Positions 26,167 to 35,915 of a stretch of DNA of 64,000 nt are shown piece after piece (the first letter of the stretch is position 1; every line of letters starts with the position of its first letter). The notes below the pieces were generated by a model. The model had not been told where the DNA came from. It did no database searches and saw nothing but the letters and a program-made list of their open reading frames with translations. Position numbers and translations under genes: made by a program. Where the stretch lies: assembly GCF_900129345.1 (NCBI RefSeq), contig NZ_FQVK01000006.1:106538-170537 (forward strand). The letters run 5' to 3'. Source of the stretch: Ruegeria intermedia. GTDB lineage: Bacteria > Pseudomonadota > Alphaproteobacteria > Rhodobacterales > Rhodobacteraceae.

Positions 26167-27483
26167 TCAGATCACCCGCGCCATCGCGCGACCCAGCTTT
26201 TCGACCAGTTCGTCCAGCTGCGTGTGTTCGATGATGAAAGGCGGCGCCAGCAGGATGTGATCACCGTTCCGGCCATCGCGGGTGCCGGACATGGGATAGC
26301 AGATCAGCCCTTCGTCAAACGCTGCCTTCTTGATTTTCGCAGCCACGCCCAGGCCCGGATCGAACGGCGCGCGCGTGTCGCGATCGGCCACCAGCTCGAT
26401 CCCGCGAAACAGTCCGCGCCCGCGCAGGTCGCCGACATTGGGGTGCTGGCCGAAGGCAGCCTGCAGCCTTTCGTGCAGGGCATCGCCCATCGCCCGCGCC
26501 CGCTCGGGCAGGTTGCGATCGGTCAGCTTCTGCAACACGGCCAGCGCCGCCGCGGTCGCGACCGGATGACCGACATAGGTATGCCCGTGCTGGAAAAAGC
26601 CCGACCCGTCGCGGATCGCCTCGTAGATTGCCGCGGTACACAGGGTCGCGCCGATGGGCTGGTACCCGGCCCCCAAACCCTTGGCAATGCACAGGATATC
26701 CGGCGCGATCCCCTCATGGTCGCAGGCGTAAAGATGCCCGGTGCGGCCCATGCCACACATGACCTCGTCCAGAATCAACAGAACGCCGTACCGGTCACAG
26801 ATTTCGCGGATCCGCTTGAAATAGCCCTCGACGGCCGGCACCGCCCCCAGCGTGGCCCCGACGACCGGTTCGGCCATGAAAGCCATCACGGTTTCCGGCC
26901 CCAGCCGCAGGATTTCGGCCTCAAGCTCATCCGCGACGCGCTGGCCATAGCCCAAGCTGGTCTCGCCGTCCCGCTTCTCGGCATATTCATAGCAGGGCGC
27001 GATATGGCTCATCTCGATCAGCATCGGCGCGAACTGCGCCCGGCGCCACGCATTGCCACCGGCCGACAGCGCCCCCAGCGTGTTGCCATGATAGCTCTGG
27101 CGGCGCGCGATGACCCGCGAGCGCTCGGGCTGCCCGACTTCCAGGAAATACTGACGCGCCAGCTTGATCGCCGCCTCGGTCGCCTCGGACCCGCCCGAGA
27201 CGAAATAGACCCGCTCAAGCTCGCCCGGCGCCTGCGCGATCAGCAGATCCGCCAGCGCCTCGGCCGGTTCCGACGTCATGAACCCAGAATGGGCAAAGGC
27301 GACCTTTTCAACCTGCTCCTGCACCGCGCGGATCACGTGCGGGTCGGAATGCCCCAGACACGAGACCGCCGCATCCCCGCAATCCAGGTACCGTTTGCCC
27401 TGCGTGTCGATCAGATAGCACCCGTCGCCCTTGGCCGCCGTCGGCAACTGGGCCTTGGTGTGGCGGGGAAAAACATGGCTCAT
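26167..27483 (-). CDS. Class III (PLP-dependent) aminotransferase
   Basis: This 438-residue protein has class III features: GDAAVSCLGHSDPHVI, FVSGGSEATEAAIKLARQY, RRQSYHGNTLGALS, the PLP aspartate in LLILDEVMCGMGRTG, and the Schiff-base lysine in LCIAKGLGAGYQPIGA. It belongs with omega-amino acid or diamine transaminases. The amino donor cannot be named from sequence. Its start codon is one base from the stop of the BKACE gene, so they form an operon, divergent from an RpiR regulator. The pair suggests catabolism of an amino acid through a beta-keto acid. Confidence 0.92.
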   Translation of the reverse strand: MSHVFPRHTKAQLPTAAKGDGCYLIDTQGKRYLDCGDAAVSCLGHSDPHVIRAVQEQVEKVAFAHSGFMTSEPAEALADLLIAQAPGELERVYFVSGGSEATEAAIKLARQYFLEVGQPERSRVIARRQSYHGNTLGALSAGGNAWRRAQFAPMLIEMSHIAPCYEYAEKRDGETSLGYGQRVADELEAEILRLGPETVMAFMAEPVVGATLGAVPAVEGYFKRIREICDRYGVLLILDEVMCGMGRTGHLYACDHEGIAPDILCIAKGLGAGYQPIGATLCTAAIYEAIRDGSGFFQHGHTYVGHPVATAAALAVLQKLTDRNLPERARAMGDALHERLQAAFGQHPNVGDLRGRGLFRGIELVADRDTRAPFDPGLGVAAKIKKAAFDEGLICYPMSGTRDGRNGDHILLAPPFIIEHTQLDELVEKLGRAMARVI

Positions 27484-27484
27484 G

Positions 27485-28249
27485 TCAAAGTCCTTTCAAA
27501 CGGGCCACTAGCGCCGCGACCGAGGCGGCATTGTCCGGCCAGATATTTCCATCGGCATCCGTCAGGCTGTTCTCGAACCCGACCCGCACGTCGGCGCCAC
27601 GACGCGCCGCCGCCAGCAGACAGTCATGTTCACGCCGACCAAACGCACACACCATCCATGGCGCGTGGGTTTCGGGAAAGGCGTCCAGATCCGCGGGCCG
27701 GGATTCCTGGCCCGTCGCATAGCGCCCCAGAACAAGCAGGCGGTCTTCCTGCCCCGCCCGAACCACGCCGCGCGCCTGCCAGTCCTGCAACAGCTCCGCA
27801 TCGGCCGCATCGTACAGGATATGCTGAACCCGCGTACCTTGATCGACACACAGCGCATAGACCCGCTCTGCCAACTCGGGCGCGCGGGCCATCTCTCGCA
27901 CCGCGATCGACGCCCATGCGGGCTGAACCAGACGCAAGCAGTCGTACTGCGCCGCAACATCAAAGATGCCCGCAGCCTCGGTGGTGATCTGGATGTCCAG
28001 CGCGGGAACGGTGCGGCGCAATTCGGCCAGTGTCTCGATGTATCGCCCCGCATCCAGCGAGTGCGTCCCGTCATCTTCACGCACATGCAGGTGCAGACCA
28101 TCCGCACCGACCGCATGGCAGGCCCGTGCGGTCGCCGCGATCTCGCCGATCGTCAAGGGGATCGCCGGGTGGTCCGAATATTGCCGGCGCGCCCCGTTCG
28201 GAGCGACCAGTACATAGGGCCGCGCTTTTGGTTGTCGAGTTTCGCTCAT
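27485..28249 (-). CDS. Beta-keto acid cleavage enzyme (BKACE, DUF849 family)
   Basis: This 254-residue protein carries the zinc motif HLHVREDDGTHSLD after a conserved AVGADGL, preceded by RRQYSDHPAIPLTIGEIAAT, and the late motif RVGFENSLTDADGNI. BKACE enzymes split beta-keto acids with acetyl-CoA to give acetoacetate and a new acyl-CoA; the founder cleaves 3-keto-5-aminohexanoate in lysine fermentation. It is shorter than the usual 270-310 residues. It is first in a two-gene operon with the aminotransferase, which may create the amino- or keto-substrate. Confidence 0.88.
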   Translation of the reverse strand: MSETRQPKARPYVLVAPNGARRQYSDHPAIPLTIGEIAATARACHAVGADGLHLHVREDDGTHSLDAGRYIETLAELRRTVPALDIQITTEAAGIFDVAAQYDCLRLVQPAWASIAVREMARAPELAERVYALCVDQGTRVQHILYDAADAELLQDWQARGVVRAGQEDRLLVLGRYATGQESRPADLDAFPETHAPWMVCAFGRREHDCLLAAARRGADVRVGFENSLTDADGNIWPDNAASVAALVARLKGL

Positions 28250-28337
28250 GGTCTCATCCGTTCAATCTGCCCAAGATGTATATCTCGGCTCGCTGTTTTC
28301 TGATTGAAATTTTCATAACATTTGTTTTTCTTCTCCC

Positions 28338-29237
28338 ATGCAAAGCTCGACCCCCCAACTGATCGACCGGCTGCGCCACGAAATCGACCGCATGCCGGCC
28401 CAGCTTCAGGCCGCCGCCAAATATATCATCGACCACCCGGCCGATTTCGCGCTGGATCCGATCCGCACCACGGCGGACAAGATCGGCGTCAGCACGAACG
28501 CGGTCATCCGGCTGGCACGGTACATGGGCTATGAACGTTTCGAGGACTTTCGAAGTCCGTTCCGCCACGACCTGACGACCGACCGGGAAGACCGCCTCAA
28601 CCAAAGCTGGCTGTCGCGCATGGCCGAGAGTGGCGAGTTCGGCGCGGCCCAGGCCGGATTCGCCCGGAATGAGCTGAACGTGGTGTCGAGGTCATTGCGC
28701 CTGCTGGACCCGGCCAAGGTGCAGCGCGCGGTGACACTCATGACTTCGGCGCGCAGGTGCTTCGTGACGGCCACGCGCGCCAGCTATGCGCTGGCCTATT
28801 ATTTCCACTATGCAGGACGGATGGCGCATCCCGGCCTTCACCTTATCCCGCGCCACATGGGATCAGCCATCGACGATCTTCTCGAGGCCGATCACGGTGA
28901 CTGCCTGTTTGCCATGACGGTGCACCCCTACTCCGCCGATACGATCCAGGCCATGCGATTTGCCCGCAACCGGGGGCTTCGGCTGATCCTGCTGGCCGAC
29001 AGTGACGTGATCGCGCCGGGCATCGACGCGGACGTGACCCTGACGGTCAGCACACGGTCGAGGCATCTGTTCTCAAGCTTTTCCGGTGCCATGGCCGCAA
29101 TCGAAGCGCTTCTGGGCCATCTCTTCGAGCAGAGCGGAGACGCCGCCGCAGAACGAGTCCACCGGTACCAGCAAGCCCGCGAAGACGCAGGCGCTTACTG
29201 GCAACCCGCCAGGCTTCCGCGCCTGCGCACCAAGTGA
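28338..29237 (+). CDS. MurR/RpiR-family transcriptional regulator
   Basis: This 299-residue regulator has an N-terminal RpiR helix-turn-helix (AAAKYIIDHPADFALDPIRT, TADKIGVSTNAVIRLARYMG) and a C-terminal SIS-like effector domain (LFAMTVHPYSADTIQAMRFA). It is divergent from the BKACE/aminotransferase operon with an 88-bp gap and is the obvious candidate to control it. SIS domains usually bind phosphosugars, but members next to amino-acid catabolic genes exist. An operator was not identified. Confidence 0.92.
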   Translation: MQSSTPQLIDRLRHEIDRMPAQLQAAAKYIIDHPADFALDPIRTTADKIGVSTNAVIRLARYMGYERFEDFRSPFRHDLTTDREDRLNQSWLSRMAESGEFGAAQAGFARNELNVVSRSLRLLDPAKVQRAVTLMTSARRCFVTATRASYALAYYFHYAGRMAHPGLHLIPRHMGSAIDDLLEADHGDCLFAMTVHPYSADTIQAMRFARNRGLRLILLADSDVIAPGIDADVTLTVSTRSRHLFSSFSGAMAAIEALLGHLFEQSGDAAAERVHRYQQAREDAGAYWQPARLPRLRTK

Positions 29238-29273
29238 AAAGCCCCATCACCGGGACTTTCCTTGATCGCGACG

Positions 29274-30065
29274 TCAGATACAGGCCTGCACGGCCCGTCG
29301 TGTCATCACACCCACCAGGTGGGCGCGGTATTCTTTGCTGCCGTGCAGATCTCCGATCATGTTCATCGGGTTGACGCGCAGATCCATCAGGGCATCGGGC
29401 CGGAACTCCTTGTTCAGCGCCTGCTCGGCTTCGGCCCAGCGGAAAACGCCTTCCTCGCTGGCGCCGGTCACGGCCACCCTCACCCCATCGGCAAAGCGCG
29501 CGAGGAACACGCCGACCAACGCAAAGCGCGAGGCCGGCTGCAGGAATTTCTGATAGCTCGCAGCCTGCGGAACCGGGAACCGAACCGAAGTGATGATCTC
29601 CCCTTCGTCCAGTGCCGTCGTGAACATGCCCTGAAAGAAGTCATCGGCAGCGATCTGACGGGAATTGGTCACGACCATGGCACCCGATCCCAACACCGCC
29701 GCCGGGTAACACGCCGCGGGGTCGTTGTTGGCAAGCGATCCACCAATCGTCCCCCGATTGCGCACGGCCGGGTCTCCGATATGTCCGGCAAGATCCGCCA
29801 GCGCCGGATACTTGTCGGCAACCTCTCGCGCCACGGTCGCATGGGTCGTGGCTGCACCGATGGCAATAGATCCGTCATCCTCGACACACACCCCCTTCAA
29901 TTCGGGAATGCCGCCCAGTCTCACCAATGTCGCGGGCGCCGCCAAGCGCTGCTTCATCGTTGGGATCAGGGTCTGCCCGCCCCCCAACGCCTGCGCATCC
30001 TCCCCTGCCAATGCCGCAACCGCGTCGGCAATGGTCGAGGGGCTCTTGAACTCGAAATTGTACAT
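29274..30065 (-). CDS. coxM: CO dehydrogenase-type medium (FAD) subunit, CoxM
   Basis: This 263-residue FAD-binding subunit of a molybdenum hydroxylase starts MYNFEFKSPSTIADAVAALA. The two FAD motifs are ALGGGQTLIPTMK and GTIGGSLANNDPAACYP. It passes electrons from the 2Fe-2S clusters of CoxS to FAD and on to the respiratory chain. It is last in a coxS-coxL-coxM operon, the order seen for form II enzymes, and is separated from coxL by 100 bp containing a hairpin. Confidence 0.93.
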   Translation of the reverse strand: MYNFEFKSPSTIADAVAALAGEDAQALGGGQTLIPTMKQRLAAPATLVRLGGIPELKGVCVEDDGSIAIGAATTHATVAREVADKYPALADLAGHIGDPAVRNRGTIGGSLANNDPAACYPAAVLGSGAMVVTNSRQIAADDFFQGMFTTALDEGEIITSVRFPVPQAASYQKFLQPASRFALVGVFLARFADGVRVAVTGASEEGVFRWAEAEQALNKEFRPDALMDLRVNPMNMIGDLHGSKEYRAHLVGVMTRRAVQACI

Positions 30066-30129
30066 TTCGCTCTTCCTTTCCGAAAGGCGCGGAACCGCCC
30101 TTCATCTGGCAAAAAATATTCCGGGGAGC

Positions 30130-30149
30130 GCGAGGGGCTGGCCCCTCGC
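30130..30149. repeat. Near-perfect palindromic hairpin between coxL and coxM
   Basis: GCGAGGGGC/GCCCCTCGC (30130-30138 with 30141-30149) forms a compact hairpin between coxL and coxM. On the operon strand it is followed 13 bp later by a T-run (ATATTTTTTG), so partial termination or mRNA protection is possible. A dispersed REP-like element is another explanation. Confidence 0.5.
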
Positions 30150-30165
30150 ACCCCAACCTCTCCAC

Positions 30166-32526
30166 TCAGCTGTTCATCGCCGCCCAAACGCGCGACGGGC
30201 TGACCGGCATGTCGATGTGGTCCACCGCCTTGCCGCCCGATTGCAGCGCATCGATCACGGCATTGACCACCGCAGGCGGAGACCCGATCGCCCCGGCCTC
30301 GCCGCAGCCCTTCACGCCCAACGGGTTGTGCGTGCATGGCGTCTGGCTGGAATGATCCACGGTATAGAACGGCACGTCATCGGCCCGCGGCATGGCATAG
30401 TCCATGAAGGACGCGCTCAGCAGCTGACCGTTCTCGTCATAAACGCAGTTCTCCAGCAGGGCCTGACCGATGCCCTGCCCGATGCCGCCATGCACCTGGC
30501 CGTCAACGATCATCGGGTTGATGATGTTGCCGAAATCATCGGCCGCGGTGAACCGTTCGATGGTCACCTGCCCGGTCTCGGGGTCAACCTCGACCTCGCA
30601 GGCATAGGCGCCGGCCGGGAAGGTAAAGTTGGCCGGATCATAGAACGCGGTCTCCTCCAGCCCCGGTTCGACCTCCAGCGGGAAGTTGTGCGGCACATAG
30701 GCCGTCAGGGTCACATCGCCCCAGGCCACAGACTTGTCGGTGCCGGCCACGGTGAACTGGCCATCCTTCAACTCGATATCGGCCTCGGACGCCTCCAGCA
30801 GATGCGCCGCGATCTTCTTGGCCTTTTCGATCACCTTCTCGGTCGCCTTGACCATGGCCGATCCGCAGACCGCCAGCGAGCGCGACCCATAAGTGCCCAT
30901 GCCGAATGGGATCTTCGAGGTATCGCCGTGCACGATCTCGACCATCGACTCGTCGATGCCAATCATGTCGGCCACGACCTGCGGAAAGGCGGTCTCGTGC
31001 CCCTGCCCGTGGCTGTGCGCCCCGACCATGACGCTGATCGAGCCGGTGGCGTTCACCCGCACGGTTGCCGCGTCATACAGGCCCGCACGCGCCCCCAGCA
31101 TGCCCACGATGTTCGAAGGCGCGATGCCGCAGGCCTCGATATAGCAGTTCACACCCAGGCCGCGCAGCTTGCCCCGCGCCTCGCTCTCGGCGCGACGTGC
31201 CGGGAAGCCGGCGAAATCGGCGGCCTGCTCCAGCTTGTCCATGGTGCCGTTGTAGTCGCCCGTGTCATAGGTCAGCGCCACAGGCGTGTCATAGGGGAAC
31301 TGCGTGATGAAATTCTGCCGGCGCAGCGCCACCGGGTCAACGCCCAGCTCGCGCGCGGCTTTGTCGATCACGCGCTCCAGCTGATAGGTCGCCTCGGGGC
31401 GGCCTGCGCCGCGATAGGCATCCACCGGCACGGTGTTGGTGAACATCGCCCGCACGTTCACCTGAATCACCGGCGTCTTGTAGTTGCCCGCCATCAGCGT
31501 CCCGTGCAGCCAGGTCGGCACCGAGCTGGAAAACGTCGACAGATAGGCCCCCAGATTGGCATAGGTGTGGGTCCGCAGCCCGACGAAATTGTTGTCGGCA
31601 TCCAGCGCCAGCTCGATCTTGCTGACATGGTCGCGGCCCTGTGCATCCGACATGAACGCCTCGGACCGGCTGGCCGTCCACTTGACCGGGCGGTTGCAGG
31701 CCTTGGCGGCGAAGGTGCAGAACGCCTCTTCCGCATAGTGGAAGATCTTGGTGCCGAAACCGCCACCCACGTCCGGCGCCACGACGCGGACCTTGTGCTC
31801 GGGCAGGCCCAGCACGAAGGCGCACATCAGCAGCCGGATCACATGCGGGTTCTGCGAGGTGGTATAAAGCGTGTATTCATCCGTGCCCCGGCTGTATTCC
31901 GCCACGGCCACGCGCGGCTCCATCGGGTTGGCGACCAGACGGTTGTTCACCAGTTCCAAGGTGGTAACATGCGCCGCATTGGCGAACACCTCGTTCACCT
32001 TGTCATCGTCGGCCTCGCCCAACTGCCAGTCATAGCAGATGTTGTTCTTCAGATCGTCATGGACCAGCGGCGCGCCCTCTTCGGCGGCGGCTTTCATGTC
32101 CAGAACGGCGGGCAGTTCCTCGATATCCACGTCGATCGCCTCGGCCGCGTCGCGGGCCTGCTCAAGACTGTCGGCCACGACGGCCGCGATCGGGTCGCCC
32201 ACATGGCGCACCTTGCCTTGCGCCAGGATCGGGTGCGGCGGTTCCTGCATGGGCGCGCCGTGCTTGTCGGTCACCTCCCAGCCGCAGGGCATGCCGCTCA
32301 CGCCTTCGAAATCCTTGCCGGTGAACACCCTGACAACGCCAGGCATGGCCTCGGCGGCGGATGTGTCGATGCTTTTGATCCGGCCATGCGCGATGTCGGA
32401 TCGCAGAAAATACACATAGGCCTGACCGCGGATGTTGATGTCGTCGGTGTAATTGCCCGCTCCGGTCAAAAAGCGCACGTCCTCACGGCGCTTGGAACTG
32501 GCTCCGATGCCACTGTCTTTGGGCAT
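30166..32526 (-). CDS. coxL: Form II CO dehydrogenase-type large (molybdenum) subunit
   Basis: About 786 residues from [20 protein letters not shown]. The active-site loop reads [26 protein letters not shown] is the form II (BMS) signature, whereas proven CO dehydrogenases have AYRCSFR. Molybdopterin-binding stretches include [12 protein letters not shown] and [17 protein letters not shown], and the active-site glutamate lies in [19 protein letters not shown]. It is a xanthine oxidase-family hydroxylase. Whether CO is the substrate is doubtful for form II; another aldehyde or N-heterocycle is possible. The alternative upstream ATG at 32544 adds six residues. Confidence 0.93.
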   Translation of the reverse strand: MPKDSGIGASSKRREDVRFLTGAGNYTDDINIRGQAYVYFLRSDIAHGRIKSIDTSAAEAMPGVVRVFTGKDFEGVSGMPCGWEVTDKHGAPMQEPPHPILAQGKVRHVGDPIAAVVADSLEQARDAAEAIDVDIEELPAVLDMKAAAEEGAPLVHDDLKNNICYDWQLGEADDDKVNEVFANAAHVTTLELVNNRLVANPMEPRVAVAEYSRGTDEYTLYTTSQNPHVIRLLMCAFVLGLPEHKVRVVAPDVGGGFGTKIFHYAEEAFCTFAAKACNRPVKWTASRSEAFMSDAQGRDHVSKIELALDADNNFVGLRTHTYANLGAYLSTFSSSVPTWLHGTLMAGNYKTPVIQVNVRAMFTNTVPVDAYRGAGRPEATYQLERVIDKAARELGVDPVALRRQNFITQFPYDTPVALTYDTGDYNGTMDKLEQAADFAGFPARRAESEARGKLRGLGVNCYIEACGIAPSNIVGMLGARAGLYDAATVRVNATGSISVMVGAHSHGQGHETAFPQVVADMIGIDESMVEIVHGDTSKIPFGMGTYGSRSLAVCGSAMVKATEKVIEKAKKIAAHLLEASEADIELKDGQFTVAGTDKSVAWGDVTLTAYVPHNFPLEVEPGLEETAFYDPANFTFPAGAYACEVEVDPETGQVTIERFTAADDFGNIINPMIVDGQVHGGIGQGIGQALLENCVYDENGQLLSASFMDYAMPRADDVPFYTVDHSSQTPCTHNPLGVKGCGEAGAIGSPPAVVNAVIDALQSGGKAVDHIDMPVSPSRVWAAMNS

Positions 32527-32607
32527 TGCTTGTTCTCCTCCCATAAACGGATGCCTGGGCGCATCCCTGTCAACCCGCGGGCGCCTCCTCCTGCGCCCGC
32601 AGCGGCA

Positions 32608-33093
32608 TCACTCGGCGGCGATGTGGCTGACGTCCTGGCCGGACGCGGCCATGATCGCCTTGACGATGTTGTGGTACCCGGTGCAGCGGCACAGGTTGCC
32701 TTCCAGGTATTTGCGGATTTCGGCCTCGGTCGGGCGCGGGTTCTCCTTCAGCAGAGCCGCCGCCGACATCACCATGCCGGGCGTGCAGAAACCGCATTGC
32801 AGGCCGTGATGATCCTGAAACGCCTGCTGGATCACGTTCAGCGATCCGTCCGGGTTGGCCTGTCCTTCGATGGTGCCGACCTCGGCCCCGTCCGCCTCGA
32901 GCGCCAGCATGTTGCAGGACTTCACCGCCTCGCCGTTCACATGAACCACGCAGGCGCCGCATTGGGCCGTGTCACAGCCCACATGGGTACCGGTCAGCGA
33001 CAGGTGATCGCGCAGAAAGCTGGACAGCAGCGTTCGGCCCTCGACATCACCGCTCACGGTCTTTCCGTTCACGGTCATTGAGACCTGTGTCAT
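32608..33093 (-). CDS. coxS: CO dehydrogenase-type small (2x[2Fe-2S]) subunit, CoxS
   Basis: This 161-residue protein has the plant-type ferredoxin cluster cysteines in [18 protein letters not shown] and the second cluster in CGFCTPGM and [11 protein letters not shown]. It begins [20 protein letters not shown]. It transfers electrons from the molybdenum site of CoxL to the FAD of CoxM. It is first in the operon, with 81 bp before coxL. The upstream gap of 148 bp to the next gene presumably holds the promoter; no strong consensus was found. Confidence 0.95.
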   Translation of the reverse strand: MTQVSMTVNGKTVSGDVEGRTLLSSFLRDHLSLTGTHVGCDTAQCGACVVHVNGEAVKSCNMLALEADGAEVGTIEGQANPDGSLNVIQQAFQDHHGLQCGFCTPGMVMSAAALLKENPRPTEAEIRKYLEGNLCRCTGYHNIVKAIMAASGQDVSHIAAE

Positions 33094-33241
33094 AAGTTCC
33101 TCCCATTTTCGTATTTATCCTTGGCCCGAGTTAAACACGGGGAAAGTCGTTTGAGAACAAAAATCTTGGCCGTTTCCAACCCGTCCCTCGGGGGCAAATC
33201 GCCAACATCTATTGCTAGTCGCCAGCGGGGCGAAACTGCCG

Positions 33242-34246
33242 TTACGTCACTTTGCGTTTCGCGCGGGGTTGCGGACGGGTCGGGATTTCCTTGAGCAGAC
33301 CACCGACGCCCATCGCCGCGATATCGGCACCGGTCGTCGGAATACCGCAGGCGACCCGCGACAGCACCCAGTCGGCCCCGTTCAAGGCGGGCGAACGTGC
33401 GCATCCCGGCAACCCGATGACCGGCCGTTTGCCCAAAGCCCCGAGAAACAGCAGGTTGCCCGGATCAACCGGCATGCCGAAACGATCCACCTGCCCTCCC
33501 GCGCGTAGAACGGCCTGCGGCGCCACGTCCGCGACATCGGACGTTGCCGAGCCGGTCAGGACCATGACGATATCGACGTTCATCCGGGACAATGCCTGCG
33601 CCAGAGCGTCGACCGCGTGCGGAACGATCTGCACGTCGTCCAGGCTCAGCCCCAGGGCCTCGACCCGGCCGCGCATCGCGGCGATGCCCTTGTCGTTCGG
33701 CGGCCCGCCGGGAATGTCGGTCACCACCAACCCGGCGCTGCCAAATATCGGCGGCGCCAGGCGAATGGCCCCCTTTGCCAGCTTTGCCGCTTGCTGAACG
33801 TCCGCCAGCGGCACAGCGTAGGAAATGACCTTGATCGTTGCCACCATGCCACCCGCACCCATCTGCTGATGCTGAGGAACGGTGGCCACCGTGATCATCG
33901 GGTTGACCTGATTGAACGCCAGCAGAGCCTCAACGTCCAGAACGGCTACGCCAGCTTGATCCGCAATCAGGTTGACGCGCCCCGTGAACGGCTCGGTCAC
34001 GCACAGGTTGGCCCCTTTCGGATCCGGGGCCAGTGCCGCAGCCAACTGGCGCGCGGCTTCGTCCTCGTGACAGTCGCCGGGTTCCAGCCGCGCGACCACC
34101 ACCTCGGACACGCCCGCCTCGGCCAACAGGGCGACATGCGTGTCGTCCAGCACCAATCCCTTGCGCAGCTTTTTGGTGCCTGCCATGACCGAATGCGCAA
34201 GGATCGCGCCCTTCGCGTCCGCAACCGGTACAGGGCCGAATTTCAT
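33242..34246 (-). CDS. Molybdopterin-binding protein (MoCF domain) of the cox cluster
   Basis: This 334-residue protein has a C-terminal MogA/MoeA-like MPT-binding domain: VVTDIPGGPPNDKGIAAM, DIVMVLTGSATSDVADVAP and LLFLGALGKRPVIGLPGCAR. The N-terminal 140 residues are typical of the molybdopterin-binding proteins linked to xanthine dehydrogenase/CODH operons. It probably helps insert or modify the molybdenum cofactor of CoxL. Its start overlaps the XdhC gene stop by 4 bp, so both maturation genes are cotranscribed, and coxS follows after 148 bp. Confidence 0.85.
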   Translation of the reverse strand: MKFGPVPVADAKGAILAHSVMAGTKKLRKGLVLDDTHVALLAEAGVSEVVVARLEPGDCHEDEAARQLAAALAPDPKGANLCVTEPFTGRVNLIADQAGVAVLDVEALLAFNQVNPMITVATVPQHQQMGAGGMVATIKVISYAVPLADVQQAAKLAKGAIRLAPPIFGSAGLVVTDIPGGPPNDKGIAAMRGRVEALGLSLDDVQIVPHAVDALAQALSRMNVDIVMVLTGSATSDVADVAPQAVLRAGGQVDRFGMPVDPGNLLFLGALGKRPVIGLPGCARSPALNGADWVLSRVACGIPTTGADIAAMGVGGLLKEIPTRPQPRAKRKVT

Positions 34247-35211
34247 GCCTTGCCCCGCAGCACCGCCGTCATCTGCGCGATGATCGCAACGGCAATCTCG
34301 GCCGGTCCGGCCGCGCCGATATCCAGACCGATCGGCCCGTGGATGCGCTGCAACTGCGTTGCCGAAAAACCCGCCTCGGTCATCCGCTGCACCCGTTTGG
34401 CATGGGTACGCGACGACCCCAGAGCGCCGATATAGAACACGTCTGAATTCAGCGCGGCCTGCAGGGCCGGATCATCCAGCTTGGGGTCGTGGGTCAGCAG
34501 AACCACCGCCGTACGCGCATCCAGTCCGATGCTGGCCACGGCCTCGTCCGGCCAGTCGGTCAGCAGCTTTTCACCGGGAAAACGGGATTTGGACGCAAAC
34601 GCCTCGCGCGGGTCGATGATGATCGGGTCATAGCCTGCAATCCGCGCCATCGGCACCAGCGCCTGCGCGATATGGACCGCGCCCACCACGATCAGCCGCA
34701 AGGGCGGGTTGTGTACGGCCACGAAGGTCTGGCCGTCTTCCTCGAACCCTGATCGATCCATGCGCAGCCGGTCCGCATAGGCGTTGCGCCGCAGCGCCCG
34801 GTGTCCCGTCTCGACATTGACCTCATAGGCCAGCGCCTCGCGCCGCGCCCGCGCCGCCACCAGTTCGGCCAGCATCGGTTCGGGCAGGACCGAGCCCACC
34901 GGCTCGACCAGAACCCGGATCGTGCCGCCGCAGGCCAGCCCGACGGCAAAGGCATCCTCGTCGCTGACGCCGAATTCCAACAGGCGCGCTTCGCCCTCCT
35001 GCATGGCCTCAAGCGCCTCGACGATCACCGCGCCTTCGACACAGCCGCCCGAGACCGAGCCTTCGATCCGGCCGTCGCCGCCGATGACCAGCTGGGCCCC
35101 CACCCGCCGCGGCGCGCTGCCCCAGGTTTCGACGACGGTGGCCAACGCGGCGCCACGCCCCTTGCGGAACCACGCCAGAGCCGTTTCCGGGCTGTTGTCA
35201 AATCTGTCCAT
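34243..35211 (-). CDS. XdhC/CoxI-family MoCo sulfuration chaperone
   Basis: This 322-residue protein has the N-terminal XdhC_CoxI domain (GAALATVVETWGSAPRRVGA, GSVSGGCVEGAVIVEAL) and the C-terminal Rossmann domain (LIVVGAVHIAQALVPMAR, FYIGALGSSRTHAKRV, IGLDIGAAGPAEIAVAI). XdhC proteins bind MoCo and promote its sulfuration before insertion into molybdenum hydroxylases. It is first in the maturation pair directly upstream of coxSLM. Confidence 0.93.
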   Translation of the reverse strand: MDRFDNSPETALAWFRKGRGAALATVVETWGSAPRRVGAQLVIGGDGRIEGSVSGGCVEGAVIVEALEAMQEGEARLLEFGVSDEDAFAVGLACGGTIRVLVEPVGSVLPEPMLAELVAARARREALAYEVNVETGHRALRRNAYADRLRMDRSGFEEDGQTFVAVHNPPLRLIVVGAVHIAQALVPMARIAGYDPIIIDPREAFASKSRFPGEKLLTDWPDEAVASIGLDARTAVVLLTHDPKLDDPALQAALNSDVFYIGALGSSRTHAKRVQRMTEAGFSATQLQRIHGPIGLDIGAAGPAEIAVAIIAQMTAVLRGKA

Positions 35212-35260
35212 CGAAGCCTCCCGCCTGATCCGCTTCTACATAAGCAGGTTTTGCGGGATG

Positions 35261-35295
35261 AAAAGCAACCCGGCGCTTCACCGTGCGCCGGGTTG
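35261..35295 (-). terminator. Terminator of the YeeE/YedE pair
   Basis: The 11-bp stem CAACCCGGCGC/GCGCCGGGTTG (35266-35276 with 35285-35295) has an eight-base loop. It is followed on the reverse strand by CTTTTC, 24 bp beyond the stop of the second YeeE/YedE gene, and separates that operon from the xdhC-like gene. Confidence 0.85.
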
Positions 35296-35318
35296 TCAGG
35301 GATGTGGGCAGAGGGCCG

Positions 35319-35912
35319 TCACTCGGCCGGATGCGCCTGCCCCGAGGGTTGGCCCAGCAACCGTTCCGGCAGCGCAAAGGCAATGGCGATGAACGCCAGC
35401 CCCAGGACGATGCCCAGGATGTCTCCCGGAAGGTTGGTAACCCCGTCATAGCCCGAACCGGGAACGACGCCCAGCGTCACCTTTCCGCCCCAGATCGGGT
35501 CGAGCAGACCGCTGGCCTTCCACATCGGATAGGTCACCATGTAGGCCGCGGCGCCCAGCAGACCGCCGGCCACGAAGAACAGCGCGTCCTTGCGCCCCGA
35601 GGCCGCTGCCACCACGCCCGTACCGGGGCAATAGCCCGCCATGGCCCAGCCGCCCCCCAGCAGCAGCCCGCCCAGGAAGACGCCGGCATAGGCCGCCTTG
35701 ACCGACATGTGCCCCACATCGACCAGCCCGATCATCTGACCGGTGAACATCAGAACCGACCCAAGCCCGATGGCCAGCATGATCGCCTTGGCCAGTCGCA
35801 GATCCGTCAGGTTCAGCATCTTGTTGATGACGGTCGGGTTCGACGCGCCGATCCGATCAAGAACCGCGCCGAAGGCGGCCCCGATGGCAATTGCAAGTAT
35901 GATCGACATCAT
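35319..35912 (-). CDS. YeeE/YedE (TsuA-like) sulfur-transport membrane protein, second half
   Basis: This 197-residue protein has multiple membrane segments and the family motif GGLLLGGGWAMAGYCPGTGVVAAASG with the conserved cysteine. Members import thiosulfate or related sulfur species. Together with the upstream gene (3-bp gap) it forms the split two-protein arrangement seen in many proteobacteria. It lies inside the cox maturation region, so reduced-sulfur handling may serve MoCo sulfuration, which is inference only. Confidence 0.88.
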   Translation of the reverse strand: MMSIILAIAIGAAFGAVLDRIGASNPTVINKMLNLTDLRLAKAIMLAIGLGSVLMFTGQMIGLVDVGHMSVKAAYAGVFLGGLLLGGGWAMAGYCPGTGVVAAASGRKDALFFVAGGLLGAAAYMVTYPMWKASGLLDPIWGGKVTLGVVPGSGYDGVTNLPGDILGIVLGLAFIAIAFALPERLLGQPSGQAHPAE

Positions 35913-35915
35913 GGC

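Noticed and set aside
29725..33081. 1118-codon plus-strand frame opposite coxM/coxL/coxS
   Set aside because: It is antisense to three well-conserved molybdenum hydroxylase subunits, is rich in His/Arg/Gly and shows no domain; a shadow frame.
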